Of a stretch of DNA of 64,000 nucleotides, positions 1 to 11,840 are shown in pieces. This stretch comes from Ichthyophis bannanicus (taxonomy: Eukaryota > Chordata > Amphibia > Gymnophiona > Ichthyophiidae). A program made the position numbers and the translations under genes. Under the pieces are notes generated by a model, which searched no databases, had not been told where the DNA came from, and was given only the letters and a program-made list of their open reading frames with translations. Positions within the stretch are counted from its first letter, which is position 1. Each line of letters opens with the position of its first letter. The stretch lies in contig CM066041.1 of assembly GCA_033557465.1 (NCBI GenBank), positions 160,245,532 through 160,309,531 on the forward strand, in the 5' to 3' direction.

Positions 1-1608
1 AGAAGTGGGGACAATTAGGAAGGCTTTCCTGTTTGATTATTCTTTCTTTCTTTTTTTTTTTTTTTCCTTTTTACAACTCCATAAGGGCCACAAGGCACAC
101 AACCGAACAGGGCATTGTCCAGAGAACGCAAGGCCCCTCCTCCAGGCTGACTCCACAGCCTAAACCGGCAGTCACCTTGGCTGATGCCGAGCAGCGCGGA
201 AGCCAACTTGTAAGCCCAGCATATGAAGTATGCCTACTAGTACAGCATTCCACAATGGAGGGACATGTAACCGGACGGCTTTGAATATGAACCTACAGAT
301 ATCCCGCGCTTGCTCCAAGACAAGCACTGTGCAGCCTACTGGTCTTCTCGGAGCACCGCCACGACCCGAAGACCTAAACCAGCCAGCAAAAGACGACGTA
401 CGCTGGGCCCGAAGGAACCTGGTTGAACGGATCCCAGCACTCCCTGTATCGTTAGGATCGGAGCCTCCCCCCAAGGACTCAGCCCTGGCTGGAACCGGCT
501 GAGCATAACTCCAGGCCCTGCGGCGAGCCCCCACGAAGAAGTGGGACACAACGATGCCTTGAGGAAAGGCCCAATGGGTGAAGCAAGTTGCTAGCTGACC
601 AAAGGAGTAAACCCCACACGCGCACCTCAACGGAAGGTCGGAAGAACCGAGGATTCTGGTCCCACAGGTGCGCCTGCTAGCCTTTAACAACATACACCTC
701 CGCAGGTACAAAAAACTTAAATTGTGAGCACCTTCAGGGGTAAGGGGAATAGACGACAGCCTCCGACTGTTGACCACCTTGTCTTGCACAACAGACAGCA
801 GCACCCCACCAAACAAATGATTGGGAATATATGACCTCAGAACCCCAAGACAGATGTAAAACAGTAGAACGTGCAGTGGACGTGAATTTCCAGATCTGCC
901 AGCCCCCCTGCCCACATTGAGAAGAGGCAGAGAAGAACTGGACCGGCACCTCCTGGACAGCCGGGCCACCGAAGGGAAAGCTGATGACTGAGGCCCAAAC
1001 TCCTCAGGATGGCCCCGTCTTGCATTGGCAACCCCATGCAACACCATGACAACCCCGCTCACGATATCCCAAGCGATCTCTGTCATTGCTGCAACAATCA
1101 CCTGAGCATGAGATCACAGACGGAACACGGACATGCAGACGCACTCAAGGAGAGTGCACCTAAGTAGTATGAGCCTATCCCACATCCAGCACCACATGTC
1201 CAGGTGTCCCACTCCTGTCACCCAAAACACAGGACGCTTGAACCTAGGTGACTGTCATAGCAAAGACAGGGAGGCCTGACTGCCGCTATCAACCCTTCCA
1301 GGACCCTGGAACACTAAGCCCCGGACTGTGCCATCCAGCAACACTTCTCACGATCCCCAGCAGGGGCCTTTCCCCAGATGGCCCAGATGGGCAGTGTTCC
1401 CGCCAAATGAGCAAGTTGCGCTCTGATAACATAGTGCAGAAAACCAAATCAAAGTGTCTTAACCTAGCTAATTTTTGTCTAATAGTGATCATTCATAATA
1501 TCAGCCAGACTCAATCATAACATTAGTACTAATGATCTCTAAAGATTGAAGAGTTACTAATGTAACACTAATTGGTTTTTTTTTTTTTGTTTGTTTGTTT
1601 TAAAGAGC
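1..1608. other. Unassigned stretch, no gene recognised
   Basis: I see no recognisable gene or repeat family here. A pyrimidine-rich tract lies near 41-72. A long minus-strand open frame (172-1101, 309 codons) has no domain, signal peptide or family resemblance I can name. The stretch is moderately CpG-containing up to about 1.3 kb and then becomes AT-rich. Confidence 0.4.
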
Positions 1609-2012
1609 TTCAAAGGCGATCTTGGAAACTACAGACCAATGAATCTGAGTTCAGTGCCAGTTAAATGATAGAACTTGTTCTGAAAAGCAGCACCAAGCTG
1701 TCTTTTCAAAGGGTTAATAAACATGTGAGTAAGCCAAATGATATGTATCTGGATGTTTTAGAAGGTACTTGACAAAGCCCCTTATGAACTTCTCCTGAGG
1801 AAGGAGATGATGTGCTATTATAGAATGGGAAATGGATCAAAAACAGGAACACAATAGGACTAAATGGCCAGTTTTCTCACAGGAGACCCGTAAAAGGTGG
1901 AATGTCTCGGGATCTGCACTGGAACTGGCATCTGGTAACATCTACTGCACTGAAATGATCTGGAAAAGAGATCAGCAAGCATGGCGATCAAATTTGCAGA
2001 TGGCATAACGAC
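1609..2012 (+). mobile_element. Decayed CR1-like LINE reverse transcriptase relic
   Basis: Read on the plus strand, fragments of a LINE reverse transcriptase appear in shifting frames: an 'NYRP' block near 1630, a 'YLDV' block near 1750 and a 'KFAD'-like block near 1990. Frames are broken by many stops and indels, so this is an old non-coding relic. Its neighbours are other CR1-like fragments. Assignment is by motif order only. Confidence 0.45.
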
Positions 2013-3024
2013 ATTTAGAGGCTGTCTGCACAATTTCCAAGCGTATAAACATGGAAATAGCATCCTTATGTAAATGACAATTTCAGAAAGGGCTCAATTT
2101 GTAGGTGGTTGTGCCGCCGATGACCCTGAATGGCCAAATCCTAGCACGGAAACCTGCTGCTGACAGACGTCGCTAACTGCCAGAATGCAGACAAAGGTAA
2201 AGGCACCCCCCAAGAAGTAAACCCAAACCAATCACATTGCAGTCAAAGAACTATAAACTATCATGAAATTAAATTAAAAGGAAATTAAAATTAGAATTAA
2301 AATTAAAAGTAACAGCAAAAGGAAGTCCTTATCTGGGTGTAGCCGCGTGGAACAGCGTCGTCTGCTCAAACGCAGGGCTGCTCTGTCTCCGCCACGAGGC
2401 CTCAGCCCTGCCGAGAAAATGGCACCAATCCGAAGCAGGCCCGTTTGGCGCCAAACACCACAGAGGCGGCAAGAGCTCAGAGCCCCTCCATGCGGACTCA
2501 AGAGACTCCCTTGTGGCGTCGGGATGCAGCAGTTACCCCGCTGTAGCTGCGGGGTGAAGAGCTGTCCAGACACGCTGCTGCCTCGCGCCACCAGAAGTAG
2601 CAGACGCTGCGAGCCCCGGCCCACCGGCTAAAGAACCTCGAACGGCCTGAGGCTCCAGCCGCGATGGGAATCTGCCACATGGACACTGCCAAAATGCAGG
2701 TGTTCCACAGAGCTCTCCCCCGTACAGTCCTGGGGGAGAGATCATCACCGGGCACAGAGACCAAAGAATCCCAAGCAGAGAGGCTAGCTGGCAGCGTGAA
2801 CTTTGAAAAGGGACAGAACCCCCCTTTACACTAAGGCAGACTAGGTGAAAATAAATAAAGTAAAAGTAAATGAAATTAAATGAAAATGAAAATGAATTCA
2901 ATTTACAGGATTATACCTAAAGAAGGGCAAAAGAAATGCAAGGTAAATCAAATCCTGACTAACTGCTCCTAAACTGCTTCTCAAGTGAGCCCAGCACCTA
3001 GGCTCACTATGTCCTCATGCTGCA
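2013..3024. other. Unassigned stretch with a GC-rich island
   Basis: No gene seen. About 2340-2780 is GC-rich and CpG-containing, flanked by A-rich runs of AAATT-type repeats at 2263-2315 and 2845-2900. It directly precedes a DIRS-type terminal repeat, so it may be the internal non-coding part of a DIRS-like element. That is inference from position. Confidence 0.3.
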
Positions 3025-3175
3025 TGGAGACTGGACACACTGGGGGATCATGGGAGAAGACCAGCAGGATATACCCGGTGATGTCACAAGTTTGACTTGT
3101 CCAGTCTCCATGTTGCAGGAGGAGGTGCACTACCCAGTGGTGGAGGACTGAACTGTAGGACCGATAAGGAACAGG
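3025..3175 (+). repeat. Diverged DIRS-type terminal inverted repeat
   Basis: This segment lines up along its length with the right terminal repeat of the DIRS element ending at 30490. Shared pieces include GAGACTGGACACACTGGGGG, GTCCAGTCTCCA, CAGGAGGAGG and TGGAGGACT, with many substitutions between. It is an older relative of that family. Confidence 0.6.
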
Positions 3176-3469
3176 CATTGTGAACCCTTGTACCTCCCAT
3201 CTACTTGGATACAAAAAAAAGAAAGCTGTCCATGTTGTATCATGGGGTGGAGACTTCTAAGGTGTTTAGATGTCACAGAGGTGTGAGATGGGGATACTTC
3301 ACATTCTGGGGTATTTAACCACTCAACATGGATGGAAGTGCAGTTGTATATAGCATTTCACTGTAAATAGCCCACCCTGTATATAGCTCAAACAAATCAA
3401 GCACCCAACACATCCCTCACACAACTAAGTTTTATCCTCACTGCATGTACAACACACACACTTTACCTG

Positions 3470-3556
3470 ATTGCTTGCTGTGATACCACCTTGATTATTA
3501 AGATAAGGCGGTTTAGAAATACTGTTAAATAAATAAATAAATAAATAAATGTTGCT
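3470..3556 (+). repeat. L2/SINE-type tail ending in an AAAT microsatellite
   Basis: A 'GCGGTTTAGAAATACTGTTA'-type tail runs straight into AAAT repeats (about 3527-3550). This is a common 3' end of L2-mobilised elements in vertebrates. Confidence 0.5.
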
Positions 3557-4911
3557 GGTATAAGATCCTTCAGGTATGTAAAATTTCTCCTTTCTTATCA
3601 TCCTGCTAGACCAGTCCAGATGAGTGGGATGTATCCATGCAGTAAGAATCAAGAGTGGGAGGAAGATGGTGCTCCAGACAGCACTGCTCTGTCAAAGGCA
3701 CTAGCTGCAACAGTTCTCCCAAGCAATCTGTAGCGCTTCACAAACATGCTCAGGGGATAACAGATTCCAACAAATGTTTCTGGAAACACTAAGATGGAAA
3801 TCAGTCCATGAAGAGACTCATGCCCTAGTAGGATGAGCTCTGACTCCCTCTAGCAAACATCTCCCAAACAAAGACAGGTTGACTAACAGTCTCCTCAAGG
3901 GAGTGGACAGTCAGAAACCTGGCCGCTGTCTGACTGTCTTTGGACCACAGGGGAGGGCCAAACGCCTAACCAACTGGAGGAATTAGTACACTCAAATACT
4001 CCCAAATGCCCTCCTTAGGTCCAACCAATACAGCAAGGAGTCTGACAGAAGGTCCTCCTCCACAAAGGAGGTTAAGGACACATCCAGATAAAGGAGGGAG
4101 GAAGATTGCACTTTTGGAGATAGGAGGCCTGGTCCTCAGAGAGACAGATGCTACCAAGATGATCAGAAGGTCCTCAACAGGACAAGGCCTATAGCACTGA
4201 CATCCATCTAGCAGATGTGACACTGTCAGGAATTTTACATACAGATACCAAGTCTCTTCCAAAGGAGACAAGGGGAACCTTCCATCACCTACAACACTAC
4301 AGAGATAGTCCGCTGTGGCCCCAACCGGATGCATGGATGGACAGAACAGCTTTGCCCATCTGAGGAGGTGAGGCTCAGCAGGATGTATTGCCAAAGATTT
4401 ATCTGGAACTTGTTTCAAGTAGCAAGCAGAGGCTGCCAACTAAACTGCATGAAAGTGCAGAACTAGATCCTAGTCCAGCCTGGACTAACAGAAAGGCCAA
4501 TGGTGATTAGGTTTGCATTCCTGACATCCAGGACTCAAGAGGACCAGACATCAACCTTACCATCTCCAGTCAATTTGGCAAGTACTGAAACCAACAGAAG
4601 AGTGCTCAGCCCACCGGACGCAACCAAGGAGCTGATAGAGCACCCCCAGCTGAAGCCAAGAGGGAATCTTGAGGAAAGCTTCCACCCTTGCCTCACAGGT
4701 TACCTGCAACTCTGTACCACCAGAGTGATCGTGCACTACATCACCACCATAATCAGGGCAACCAAACTAGCAGTTCTAAAGCTGATCCAACTCTCCTGGA
4801 GTAGAGGATGCAGCCAAGCCAGACATGGTGCCCCTCGGCCCCAGCTCCAGTGTCTCCCTTGAGAGGACACAAACCTTTGCAAGGGCACAGAGAGGGAAAG
4901 AAATCAGAGGA
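3557..4911. other. Unassigned stretch, possible old DIRS-like relic
   Basis: No gene identified. Near 3590 a 'CTGCTAGACCAGTCCAGATG' segment resembles the way DIRS terminal or internal repeats are written, and a weak parallel to DIRS recombinase-region DNA occurs at 3820-3850. Neither is strong enough to name. The 157-codon minus-strand frame at 3966-4439 resembles nothing I know. Confidence 0.25.
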
Positions 4912-5013
4912 AACCTGCCAGGTACTTGTGACCTGGATTGACCACTGCTGGAAACAGGATACTAGGCTTGATGGACCTTGGTCTGACTCAATATAGCATT
5001 TCTTATGTTCTTA
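4912..5013 (+). mobile_element. CR1-like LINE 3' end
   Basis: It contains the family's conserved 3' tail: 'GGAAACAGGATACTAGGCTT', 'GATGGACCTTGGTCTGAC' and 'CTTATGTTCTTA'. The same tail is found at 44420-44525 and, on the minus strand, at 9448-9560 and 46350-46490. Confidence 0.8.
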
Positions 5014-6314
5014 GGGATGACTACAACCCTCTAGGCTAGGGTACACATGTGGAGCCTCCTCCTCTAGCGGCAGTTCCACAAAGTGTGGAGACACCCAGAC
5101 ATTCTGAACAGGGGCAGATAGTTCCTCTTTGTAAGACAAACCAACCCCATTTCTTCTCTGGGGAAGCTTCTCTTCCACTGTGTACTTGTCCATTGAAGAT
5201 AGGAAAAAACACTTCCTCTCCCTAGGAAATCCTCAGCGGGGACAATGCCAGGCTCTTGGAGGAGCAGATAAGTGGTACAGCAGAATGGGGGTGGTGAAGC
5301 CCCTTGCCGCAAGAGTGGGAGACACTAGAGGACCCAGAGACCCTCATAGGGAAGGTCATGTCCCTAGGACCCTGCGAGAGGGGCGACCCTGCAGCTATTA
5401 AAAGTGAAAGCGGTCAATGAGCCGTTTCAGCAGTTACTGCTGAAATTTGGCTGAAAGGGACCCTCAGGGACCAATGGACTTGAAGCTGCAGCCACTTCAT
5501 CCTGCTTCTTCTCCATAGGGACCACGAGGCCATTCTGTACCTGCCACTGGGAAAATTGGGAGAGAAGCAGCGCAGGCACCAAATCAGCATTGGGCACACT
5601 GTGGTGGGTCCTCATCATGCTGAAAAAATATGTTCTAAGGCTATGCCAAAGCTCTCAGCACAAAAACTCCAGCTGCATAAAAAAATGCTGGGAGCTGTAG
5701 GCTGCATTGGGCCACCCAACCCAGCACTGCAGTGGCAAAACAATAAAAGCCATAAAGAAGACAAAGACCAACCAACAAAAACAAAGAAGCCATAGTCAAA
5801 AAGGAACTCTCAGTTGAAAAGCGAATTCCAGCAGCAGTCAGAATGGTGGGAGAAATTTGAGAAGGGCTGCCCCAGTCGCCAATACTGGCCTGGGAAAGCC
5901 CAGCTGCCTTAGAGGGTTTTTTTTTATTTTTTGAAGCTGATTTCTTCAAGCAGCAAAACAGAGAGCTAATTAAAACAAAAGAAAATGAAAAATGGCAAAG
6001 AAAGGAAGCGAAGCTTGTAGATAAGCCCCTTTCCCTCCCTCTGTCATCTGAGCCTAGCCTTACCAACCCCTCCTCATGGGGGCGGGTAGGGGTCCTCTGT
6101 CTGCTCTCCAGGCTACCGGTGCTGGAACCTGTAGATAACAGCACTGAACAAAGGGCAGCTGCCAGCTCAGGGAGACAAGAGCATACCAGTGCTCCAAAGG
6201 TCTCAAACATACAGCAGCAGATCACCCTCTGATCAATCATTCCTCCCCCCTCCCATCAATGCAATGCTGTATTTGATTCCTGATATATTTTGGTATCAAC
6301 ATCTGTTGCTCATG
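5014..6314. other. Unassigned stretch
   Basis: No gene seen. Open frames are short or, like the 199-codon minus-strand frame at 5641-6240, lack any recognisable domain. Confidence 0.3.
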
Positions 6315-6410
6315 CTGTCCTGAGGAAGAATGTTTGACCTTCAAAAGCTAGTCTACAAATACAGTATATTAAGCTAGTTCAATAAAAAGGTATCACCTTA
6401 TTTCCCTTTT
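6315..6410 (+). repeat. Penelope-like element terminus with decayed hammerhead-like core
   Basis: The segment has the order CTGAGGA, an AAGAA...TTC arm pair, AAAAGCTAGTC, then CAATAAAAAGGTATCACCTT. Intact relatives of this tail, common in tetrapod genomes, read CTGANGA...GAAA, the conserved core of hammerhead ribozymes known in Penelope-like retroelements. Here the GAAA is AAAA, so any ribozyme is dead. Confidence 0.45.
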
Positions 6411-6922
6411 TGTTTCTCTTTTTATTTAAATACCATTACAGTGGACTAACATGCCTTTCACACTTCTTTATCCAAGATAGTGAGCAGATCCCTTCATGCA
6501 CTATTTGAAAGGGAGAAATGGGGATGAAATTAAATCTCATAAGTGGAAATTTGGGCATAAGTTACACCAGCACATGACAATCTCAAGAGTCAAAGTTTAT
6601 TCATTCCATTCCAGCATTATTAATACAGCCTCTATTTATACCCTGTGAGCTGAGACAGGAGCTGCAGCTGTCGGTCTCAGTACAGGCCAGAGAACACAAG
6701 AGAGAAGCAAAACGACAGGCTTGCAGAAATCTCAATTAGCTGGAAGCCCCTAACTTTCAGAGGGTTCAGACACCACTCTGTCTGCTGCCACCACCTTGAC
6801 CACAAGCATGATCACTACAGCTAATCACAGGAAGATTCATCTGGGATAAGTGACACCTGACAAGAAATTGGAGCTCCAGTGTGCTGTTTTTAGCCTTCGT
6901 CTCACAAAAGTGCGATTAGGAC

Positions 6923-7831
6923 ATGGCGAGTCCAGACGGACATACTCTGAATGTAGGAGCCATAGCTTCACCCATTGGCGTGGTCCGTTTGCTGCAGGCA
7001 GTGTTTGGATGCACCACGTTCAGTTTGGTGGCACACAGAGCAGGGTTCAGTGCTGCTCCTGGGACTTTCTGTGTCTTTGTCTGGTGCTTCTGTTTTGCGG
7101 TGACAATGTTTATTGTCACGTGTGAACTCACACATCTGCACAGTTGCCTGCATGGCCTCTCCTGGGGTAATTTCACTGCTGCTTTTGCCATGCTGGCCAC
7201 GCTTCTGTCCATTACGGCAGCGATTATCTACGCTCTCTATTTTGTGCAGCTCAGTTGCTACTCTATTGGCTGTGAAGTTAGAGACTTCCGCATTGCAGCT
7301 AGTGTCTTTGCCAGCTTATTATTTATCCTTTACATAGCAGAAGTGTTCCTGATCCGAGCCAGGCCAGGCCACGCCAGCAGTTACATGGCCACGATCTCTG
7401 GCCTTCTGAAAATTGTCCAGGCTTTTGTGGCTTGCATCATCTTTGGGGCTCTGGTGAGTGAGAGTCAGTACAAGCGTTATGTGGCCACCCAGTGGTGTGT
7501 GGCTGTCTACAGTTTCTGCTTCATTGTCACTGTGGTGATCATTGCTCTGAATGTGACAGGGAAGAAAGCAGCCTTCCATTGCCCATTTGACCGCTTGGTG
7601 GTTATCTACACAGTGCTAGCAGTGCTGCTATATATGAGTGCTGCTGTGATCTGGCCTGTGTTCTGTTTTGACAGTAAATACGGCACAGTGCAACGACCAC
7701 ACCAGTGCAGCTGGGGGAGATGTGCCTGGGACAGCCAACTGGTGATCACCATCTTCACTCACCTCAACCTGCTTCTCTACATCGTGGATCTGGTGTACTC
7801 GCAGCGCCTCCACTTTGTTAGCCACCCTTAA
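6923..7831 (+). CDS. MYADM: MYADM-like tetraspan-type (MARVEL x2) membrane protein
   Basis: A 302-codon uninterrupted frame encodes a polytopic membrane protein of the myeloid-associated differentiation marker family. Eight hydrophobic segments can be placed at about residues 20-38, 46-66, 85-107, 122-144, 155-178, 191-211, 222-247 and 270-292, as expected for two MARVEL domains in tandem. The C-terminal 'LNLLLYIVDLVYS' block and the 'LLKIVQAFVACIIFGALV' block are typical of the family, and the length is close to the usual ~300-320 residues. The start has G at -3 and G at +4; a pyrimidine-rich AG just upstream (about 6882-6893) could be the acceptor for a 5'-UTR exon, because MYADM genes usually have one coding exon. 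Family members act at the plasma membrane in membrane-raft and cortical organisation. Whether this is the MYADM orthologue or a paralogue cannot be told here. It is the only clear host gene in the window. Confidence 0.85.
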   Translation: MASPDGHTLNVGAIASPIGVVRLLQAVFGCTTFSLVAHRAGFSAAPGTFCVFVWCFCFAVTMFIVTCELTHLHSCLHGLSWGNFTAAFAMLATLLSITAAIIYALYFVQLSCYSIGCEVRDFRIAASVFASLLFILYIAEVFLIRARPGHASSYMATISGLLKIVQAFVACIIFGALVSESQYKRYVATQWCVAVYSFCFIVTVVIIALNVTGKKAAFHCPFDRLVVIYTVLAVLLYMSAAVIWPVFCFDSKYGTVQRPHQCSWGRCAWDSQLVITIFTHLNLLLYIVDLVYSQRLHFVSHP

Positions 7832-8431
7832 AGAGACCATTCAAGAGAGAGTTGGGCAGGGGAAGAAGAGGAACATTGTGCCAGATCACATTGGTAAATT
7901 TGTCATGCAATAGCTTGAAACGTTTGCTGAGGCTCATCCTCCCAGCATGTGTTTGGAATCTCAGTGTGCGCTAACAGTAGCTTTTTAATGAGGGTGGGAT
8001 GAGGGATGAAGCCACTTGGCATCTTGCTTTATACCTCACCAAATTTGAGTAAAGCTGACTTTGCAGCAGGGGGAGAAGAGAGCATTCAGAAGAAGGGGTT
8101 GGGAGGGGAAGTCAAAGAGTAGAGACCTAGTCCGTGTTTTCCATTAAGAGAGTGATTTTATAACACGACCCCTATACTGTAGGTATAAACAAAAGCACCT
8201 ATTCTAGAAAGACAATGTAGGTGCCTATGTGCCTTTATAAAACAAGATCCCAGAACCAGCCCCAGTAACACACGAATCCTTCTGCACACACTGTGCGCTT
8301 GTATATATTAGTAAACAGATGCGTACATTGCAATTCCGCCTTCGGGTCATCCCGTCAGTGCACATACTTAGACGTGCAGATTTGGCGGCGTAATTTTAAA
8401 AGGGCCATCCAAAACATGTAGGGCTCGATAT
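7832..8431 (+). other. Probable 3' flank / UTR of the MYADM-like gene
   Basis: No further coding. I see no clear AATAAA followed by a GU-rich element close to the stop codon. From about 8150 the sequence becomes MITE-like, with 'TTTTATAA' and 'GTGCCTATGTGCC' motifs shared with 19590-19640. Confidence 0.35.
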
Positions 8432-8650
8432 TAGAAACATAGAAACATGATGACAGAAAAAGACCACATGGCCTATCTAGTCTGTCCTTCCATATCAACA
8501 ACTACAACAGTCCACTTTTTACCTTTAGAGATCCTCTGTGTTGGTCCCATGCTTTTTTTAATTCAGTTACTGTCCTCATCTCTACCACCTCCACTGGGAG
8601 ACTATTCCATGGATCCACTACTCTTTCCGTAAAGAAATATTTCCGCATAT
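8432..8650 (-). mobile_element. CR1-type LINE 3'-region fragment
   Basis: It starts with the 'GAAACATAGAAACATGATG' block and continues through a translated-looking 'tctaccacctccactgggag' segment, the standard arrangement of an antisense CR1 3' end. It is not coding as it stands. Confidence 0.55.
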
Positions 8651-8699
8651 CACTGCAAATATCACCGCATATCACCGCAAATATTTCTGCATATCACCG

Positions 8700-8985
8700 C
8701 ATATTCAAAGGGTTAGCATCAGGACATTCTAGGGGCGGCACCCAGCAATAACCGGGCAGCGGCAATATTAAACCGCTGCCCGGTTATCGCTAAGCAGCAA
8801 ACGTCTGGCACTGTAAGGTTGCTCTAACCTTTGCCACTAAAGCTATTTGGGCAGCGGCTGAATATTGACGCTGTCTGCTTAGCTTCCCAGCGATGGCCCT
8901 GGCATTGAATATCCGGGTTTAAAGTTCGGTGGCAGCAGCTAGCCGCTTTAGCAGCACTGCTGCCACTGTTGACTATCAGGACCAT
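8700..8985 (-). repeat. Interspersed repeat, inverted relative of 19625-20060
   Basis: Read in reverse it follows the same order of blocks as 19625-20060: AGCAGCnnnGCTGCT near the end, gaatatc, cagcgnnaacc, GGTGCTGCC and GTTCAAAGG. It also holds a local hairpin, GGGCAGCGG...CCGCTGCCCGG (8754-8783). Probably a non-autonomous DNA transposon; the family is unknown to me. Confidence 0.5.
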
Positions 8986-9447
8986 ACTTTATACATGGAA
9001 AATGCTTTAGAAATTTCACAAGACAGTCATGTGAAATAGCCAAGAAGTGCCTATTTTATAATGGCATTAGATATCAAAAAACCTGATCAGCAATCTGAAC
9101 AAAAATTAAGTCACTAAAAGAACCAAACCAGATTGATAATTTAACTCACAATCAAAGAAATGACCTCAAACAATATGAGCTCAGTAAGGCCTAAAAAGAG
9201 CCTCTAGTATAAACAGCCTCATAGAACCATAACTAGTATGCTCAAAATCATCATAGGTCTGGGAAATAACTTGCATAAATCAAAAAGTGAGAAGTATGTG
9301 ACATAAAGCTACATAACACATTTATAACCCGACACAATATTGTGTTTTGATAAGGAAAAAGACTTATCTGCATCAGGGACAAAAGCTCATAATAGAAATC
9401 CCCAGAGTCAAATGCCAGCCTGCTGAATGCTCTTACCTACACACCAA

Positions 9448-11232
9448 ACTCATAAGAACATAAGAACATAAGATATGCCATACTGGATCAGACCAACGTC
9501 CATCAAGCCCAGTATCCTGTTTCCAACAAAGGCCAATCTAGGTCATACGTACCTAGCAGTTTCCCCAAAAGACACAGGTTCCGCAATGCTTGTACTGGGT
9601 CAAGCATTGATATCCCGGGTTCCTTCTTAATAATGGTTTATGGACCTTTCCTCCAGGAACTTGTCCAAACCTTTTTTTAAACCCAGCTACACTAACAGCC
9701 TTTACTACAACCTCCGGTAACAAATTCCAGAGTTTGATTACACCTTGAGTGAAAAAATATTTTCTTTTATTAATCTTAAATAGTTTACCCTGTAACTTCA
9801 TTGCATGTCCCATAGTCTTTCTATATTCTGATAACGTAAACAATCGATCTCCGTTTACCCGTTCCACTCCCTTCATTAATTTATAGACTTCTATCATATC
9901 TCCCCTCAGCCGTCTCTTTTCCAGGTTAAAGAGCCCTAACCTTTTTAGCCTCTCTTCATAGGAGTATCCTTCCATCCCCTTTACCATTTTAGTGGCTCTT
10001 CTCTGAACCTTTTCTAAAATCACTATATCCTTTTTAAGATACGGCAACCAGAATTGCACACAATATTCAAGGTGCGGTCTCACCATGGAACGATATAGAG
10101 GCATCATAATATCTTTTGTTTTATTTTCCATTCCTTTACTTATGATACCTAGCATTCTATTTGCTCTCTTGGCCGCCGCTGCACACTGGGCCGAGGGTTT
10201 TAACATGGTATCCACAATGACACCTAAATCTTTTTCCTGGGTGGTGGTTCCTAATGTCGAACCTTGCATCGTGTAACCATAGTTTGGGTTGTTCTTCCCT
10301 AGGTGCATAACTTTGCACTTGTCCACATTAAATTTCATCTGCCATTTTGATGCCCAGTCTTCCAATTTATCAAGATCCTCTTGCAATTTTCCACAATCCT
10401 CTCGGGTTTTAACAACTTTAAATAGTTTTGTATCATTTGCAAATTTGATAACCTCACTCGTTATTCCACTTTCCAGGTCATTTATGAATATGTCAAAAAG
10501 CAGCGGACCCAGCACAAATCCCTGGGGTACACCACTATTCACCTTTCTTCATTGGGAAAACTGGCCATTTAGCCCTACCCTCTGCTTCCTATCTTTTAAC
10601 CAGTTCCTGATCCACAATAGTACACTGCCTCCTATCCCATGACTCTTTAGTTTTGCGAAAAGTCTCTGATGAGGGACCTTGTCAAAAGCTTTCTGAAAGT
10701 CCAGATACACTATATCAACCGACTCACCTTTGTCCACCTGTCCTTCAAAAACACATAACAGATTAGTAAGACAAGATCTTCCTTGTCTAAAGCCATGTTG
10801 GCTGTCTCCCAATAGGCCATGACTATCTACATGCTGAGTAATTTTATTATTTATGATGGTTTCTACCATTTTTCCTGGTATTGACGTCAGGCTCACCAGT
10901 CTGTAGTTTCCCGGATCACCCCTGGAACCCTTTTTAAAAAATTGGTGTTACATTCGCGATCCTCCAATCTTCAGGTATTACAGATGATTTTAATGATACT
11001 TCACAGATTACTAATAGCAGGTCTGCAGTCTCATATTTCAGTTCTTTCAACACCTTTGGATGTATACCATCCGGCCCAGGTGATTTGCTACTCTTCAGTT
11101 TACCTAATAGTTGTAATACATCTTTCCGATGTATCGATATTTCCTTCAATTCTTCCGCACCTTTAAATACCACTTCAGTCATGGGTAACATCCCTACATC
11201 TTCCTCAGTAAAGACCAAAGCAAAGAATTCAC
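9448..11232 (-). mobile_element. 5'-truncated CR1-like LINE
   Basis: A minus-strand non-LTR retrotransposon copy. Its 3' tail (9448-9560) is the CR1-like end seen elsewhere here, and homology to ORF2 runs up to about 11232, where it stops abruptly. This is the usual 5' truncation of incomplete target-primed reverse transcription. The reverse transcriptase is described under the pseudogene entry. Confidence 0.85.
9553..11218 (-). pseudogene. LINE ORF2 reverse transcriptase, broken in three frames
   Basis: Three successive minus-strand pieces (11218-10934, 10896-10549, 10542-9553) read as one CR1-like reverse transcriptase. The first has 'SKSPGPDGIHPKVLK', the second 'HGFRQGRSCLTNLL' and 'YLDFQKAFDKVPH', the third 'NSGVPQGFVLGPLLF', 'KFANDTKLF' and a long C-terminal part with 'LEKVQRRATKMVKGM'. 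A frameshift lies near 10900-10934 and a further break near 10545. The catalytic FADD motif reads FAND, so one metal-binding aspartate is gone. No endonuclease domain remains. As a LINE ORF2 it would have copied its own RNA at a nicked target; this copy cannot. Confidence 0.85.
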
Positions 11233-11283
11233 ACTTATTAAAAGAGGGCTGCTACACAGTACCCTGTCTTGTGCTGCTGAGGT

Positions 11284-11840
11284 AAGCTATATTCTGATTT
11301 GATTTAAATTATAGCTCTTTGCTGCTGCTAGGCTCTAACTTATTATGAAATTTAAACTACAAGCTCTCTGCTGGGTTCTAAATTTAACCAAAAAGCTCTC
11401 TTCTGTGTTTTAAATTTAAACTAAAAGTACTTTGCTGATGCTAGGCCCTGAGTAACTATTACATTTTAACTACAAGCTCTCTGCTGGGTTCCAAATTTAA
11501 CCAGAAGCTCTCTTCTGTGTTTTAAATTTAAACTAAAAGTACTTTGCTGATACTAGGCCCTGAGTGACTATTAAATTTAAACTACAAGCTCTCTGCTGGG
11601 TATGAAATGTAACCAGAAAGTTCTCTTCTGTGTTTTAAATTTAAACTTAAACTGCTGCTACTAGGCTCTTACTGATTTAACAAAAAATAGTGGGTTCACA
11701 GATTAATTAGCTTTAATACAAAGAATTCCTTTCAGAAAATTCCCAGAAGTATATACTCACAATTGCAGATCTCTCTCCAGAAGTAACAGTCCCCTTTTCT
11801 AGTCCTTCAAGACTGAGGATCAAAGAGCTCTGGTTGAGCT
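11284..11840 (+). repeat. Minisatellite-bearing repeat unit, copy A
   Basis: It starts 'AAGCTATATTCTGATTTGAT', carries about three ~112 bp tandem units (anchor CTACAAGCTCTCTGCTGG at 11357, 11470 and 11582) and continues into 'GGGTTCACAGATTAATTAGC', 'TTCCCAGAAGTATATACTC' and 'CTAGTCCTTCAAGACT'. Copy B at 12074 has the same order but is interrupted twice. At 11701-11711 copy A shows the uninterrupted DIRS target. Confidence 0.75.

Noticed and set aside
172..1101. 309-codon minus-strand open frame
   Set aside because: No domain, signal or family resemblance, composition Arg/Ser/Gly-rich as expected from an antisense of CpG-containing DNA, and no supporting context.
5641..6240. 199-codon minus-strand frame with hydrophobic segments
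   Set aside because: Hydrophobicity stems from T-rich antisense of A-rich DNA; no family match and no start context.
11357..11700. Regular spaced repeats as a regulatory array
   Set aside because: The ~112 bp units are head-to-tail copies without distinct spacers; treated as a minisatellite.
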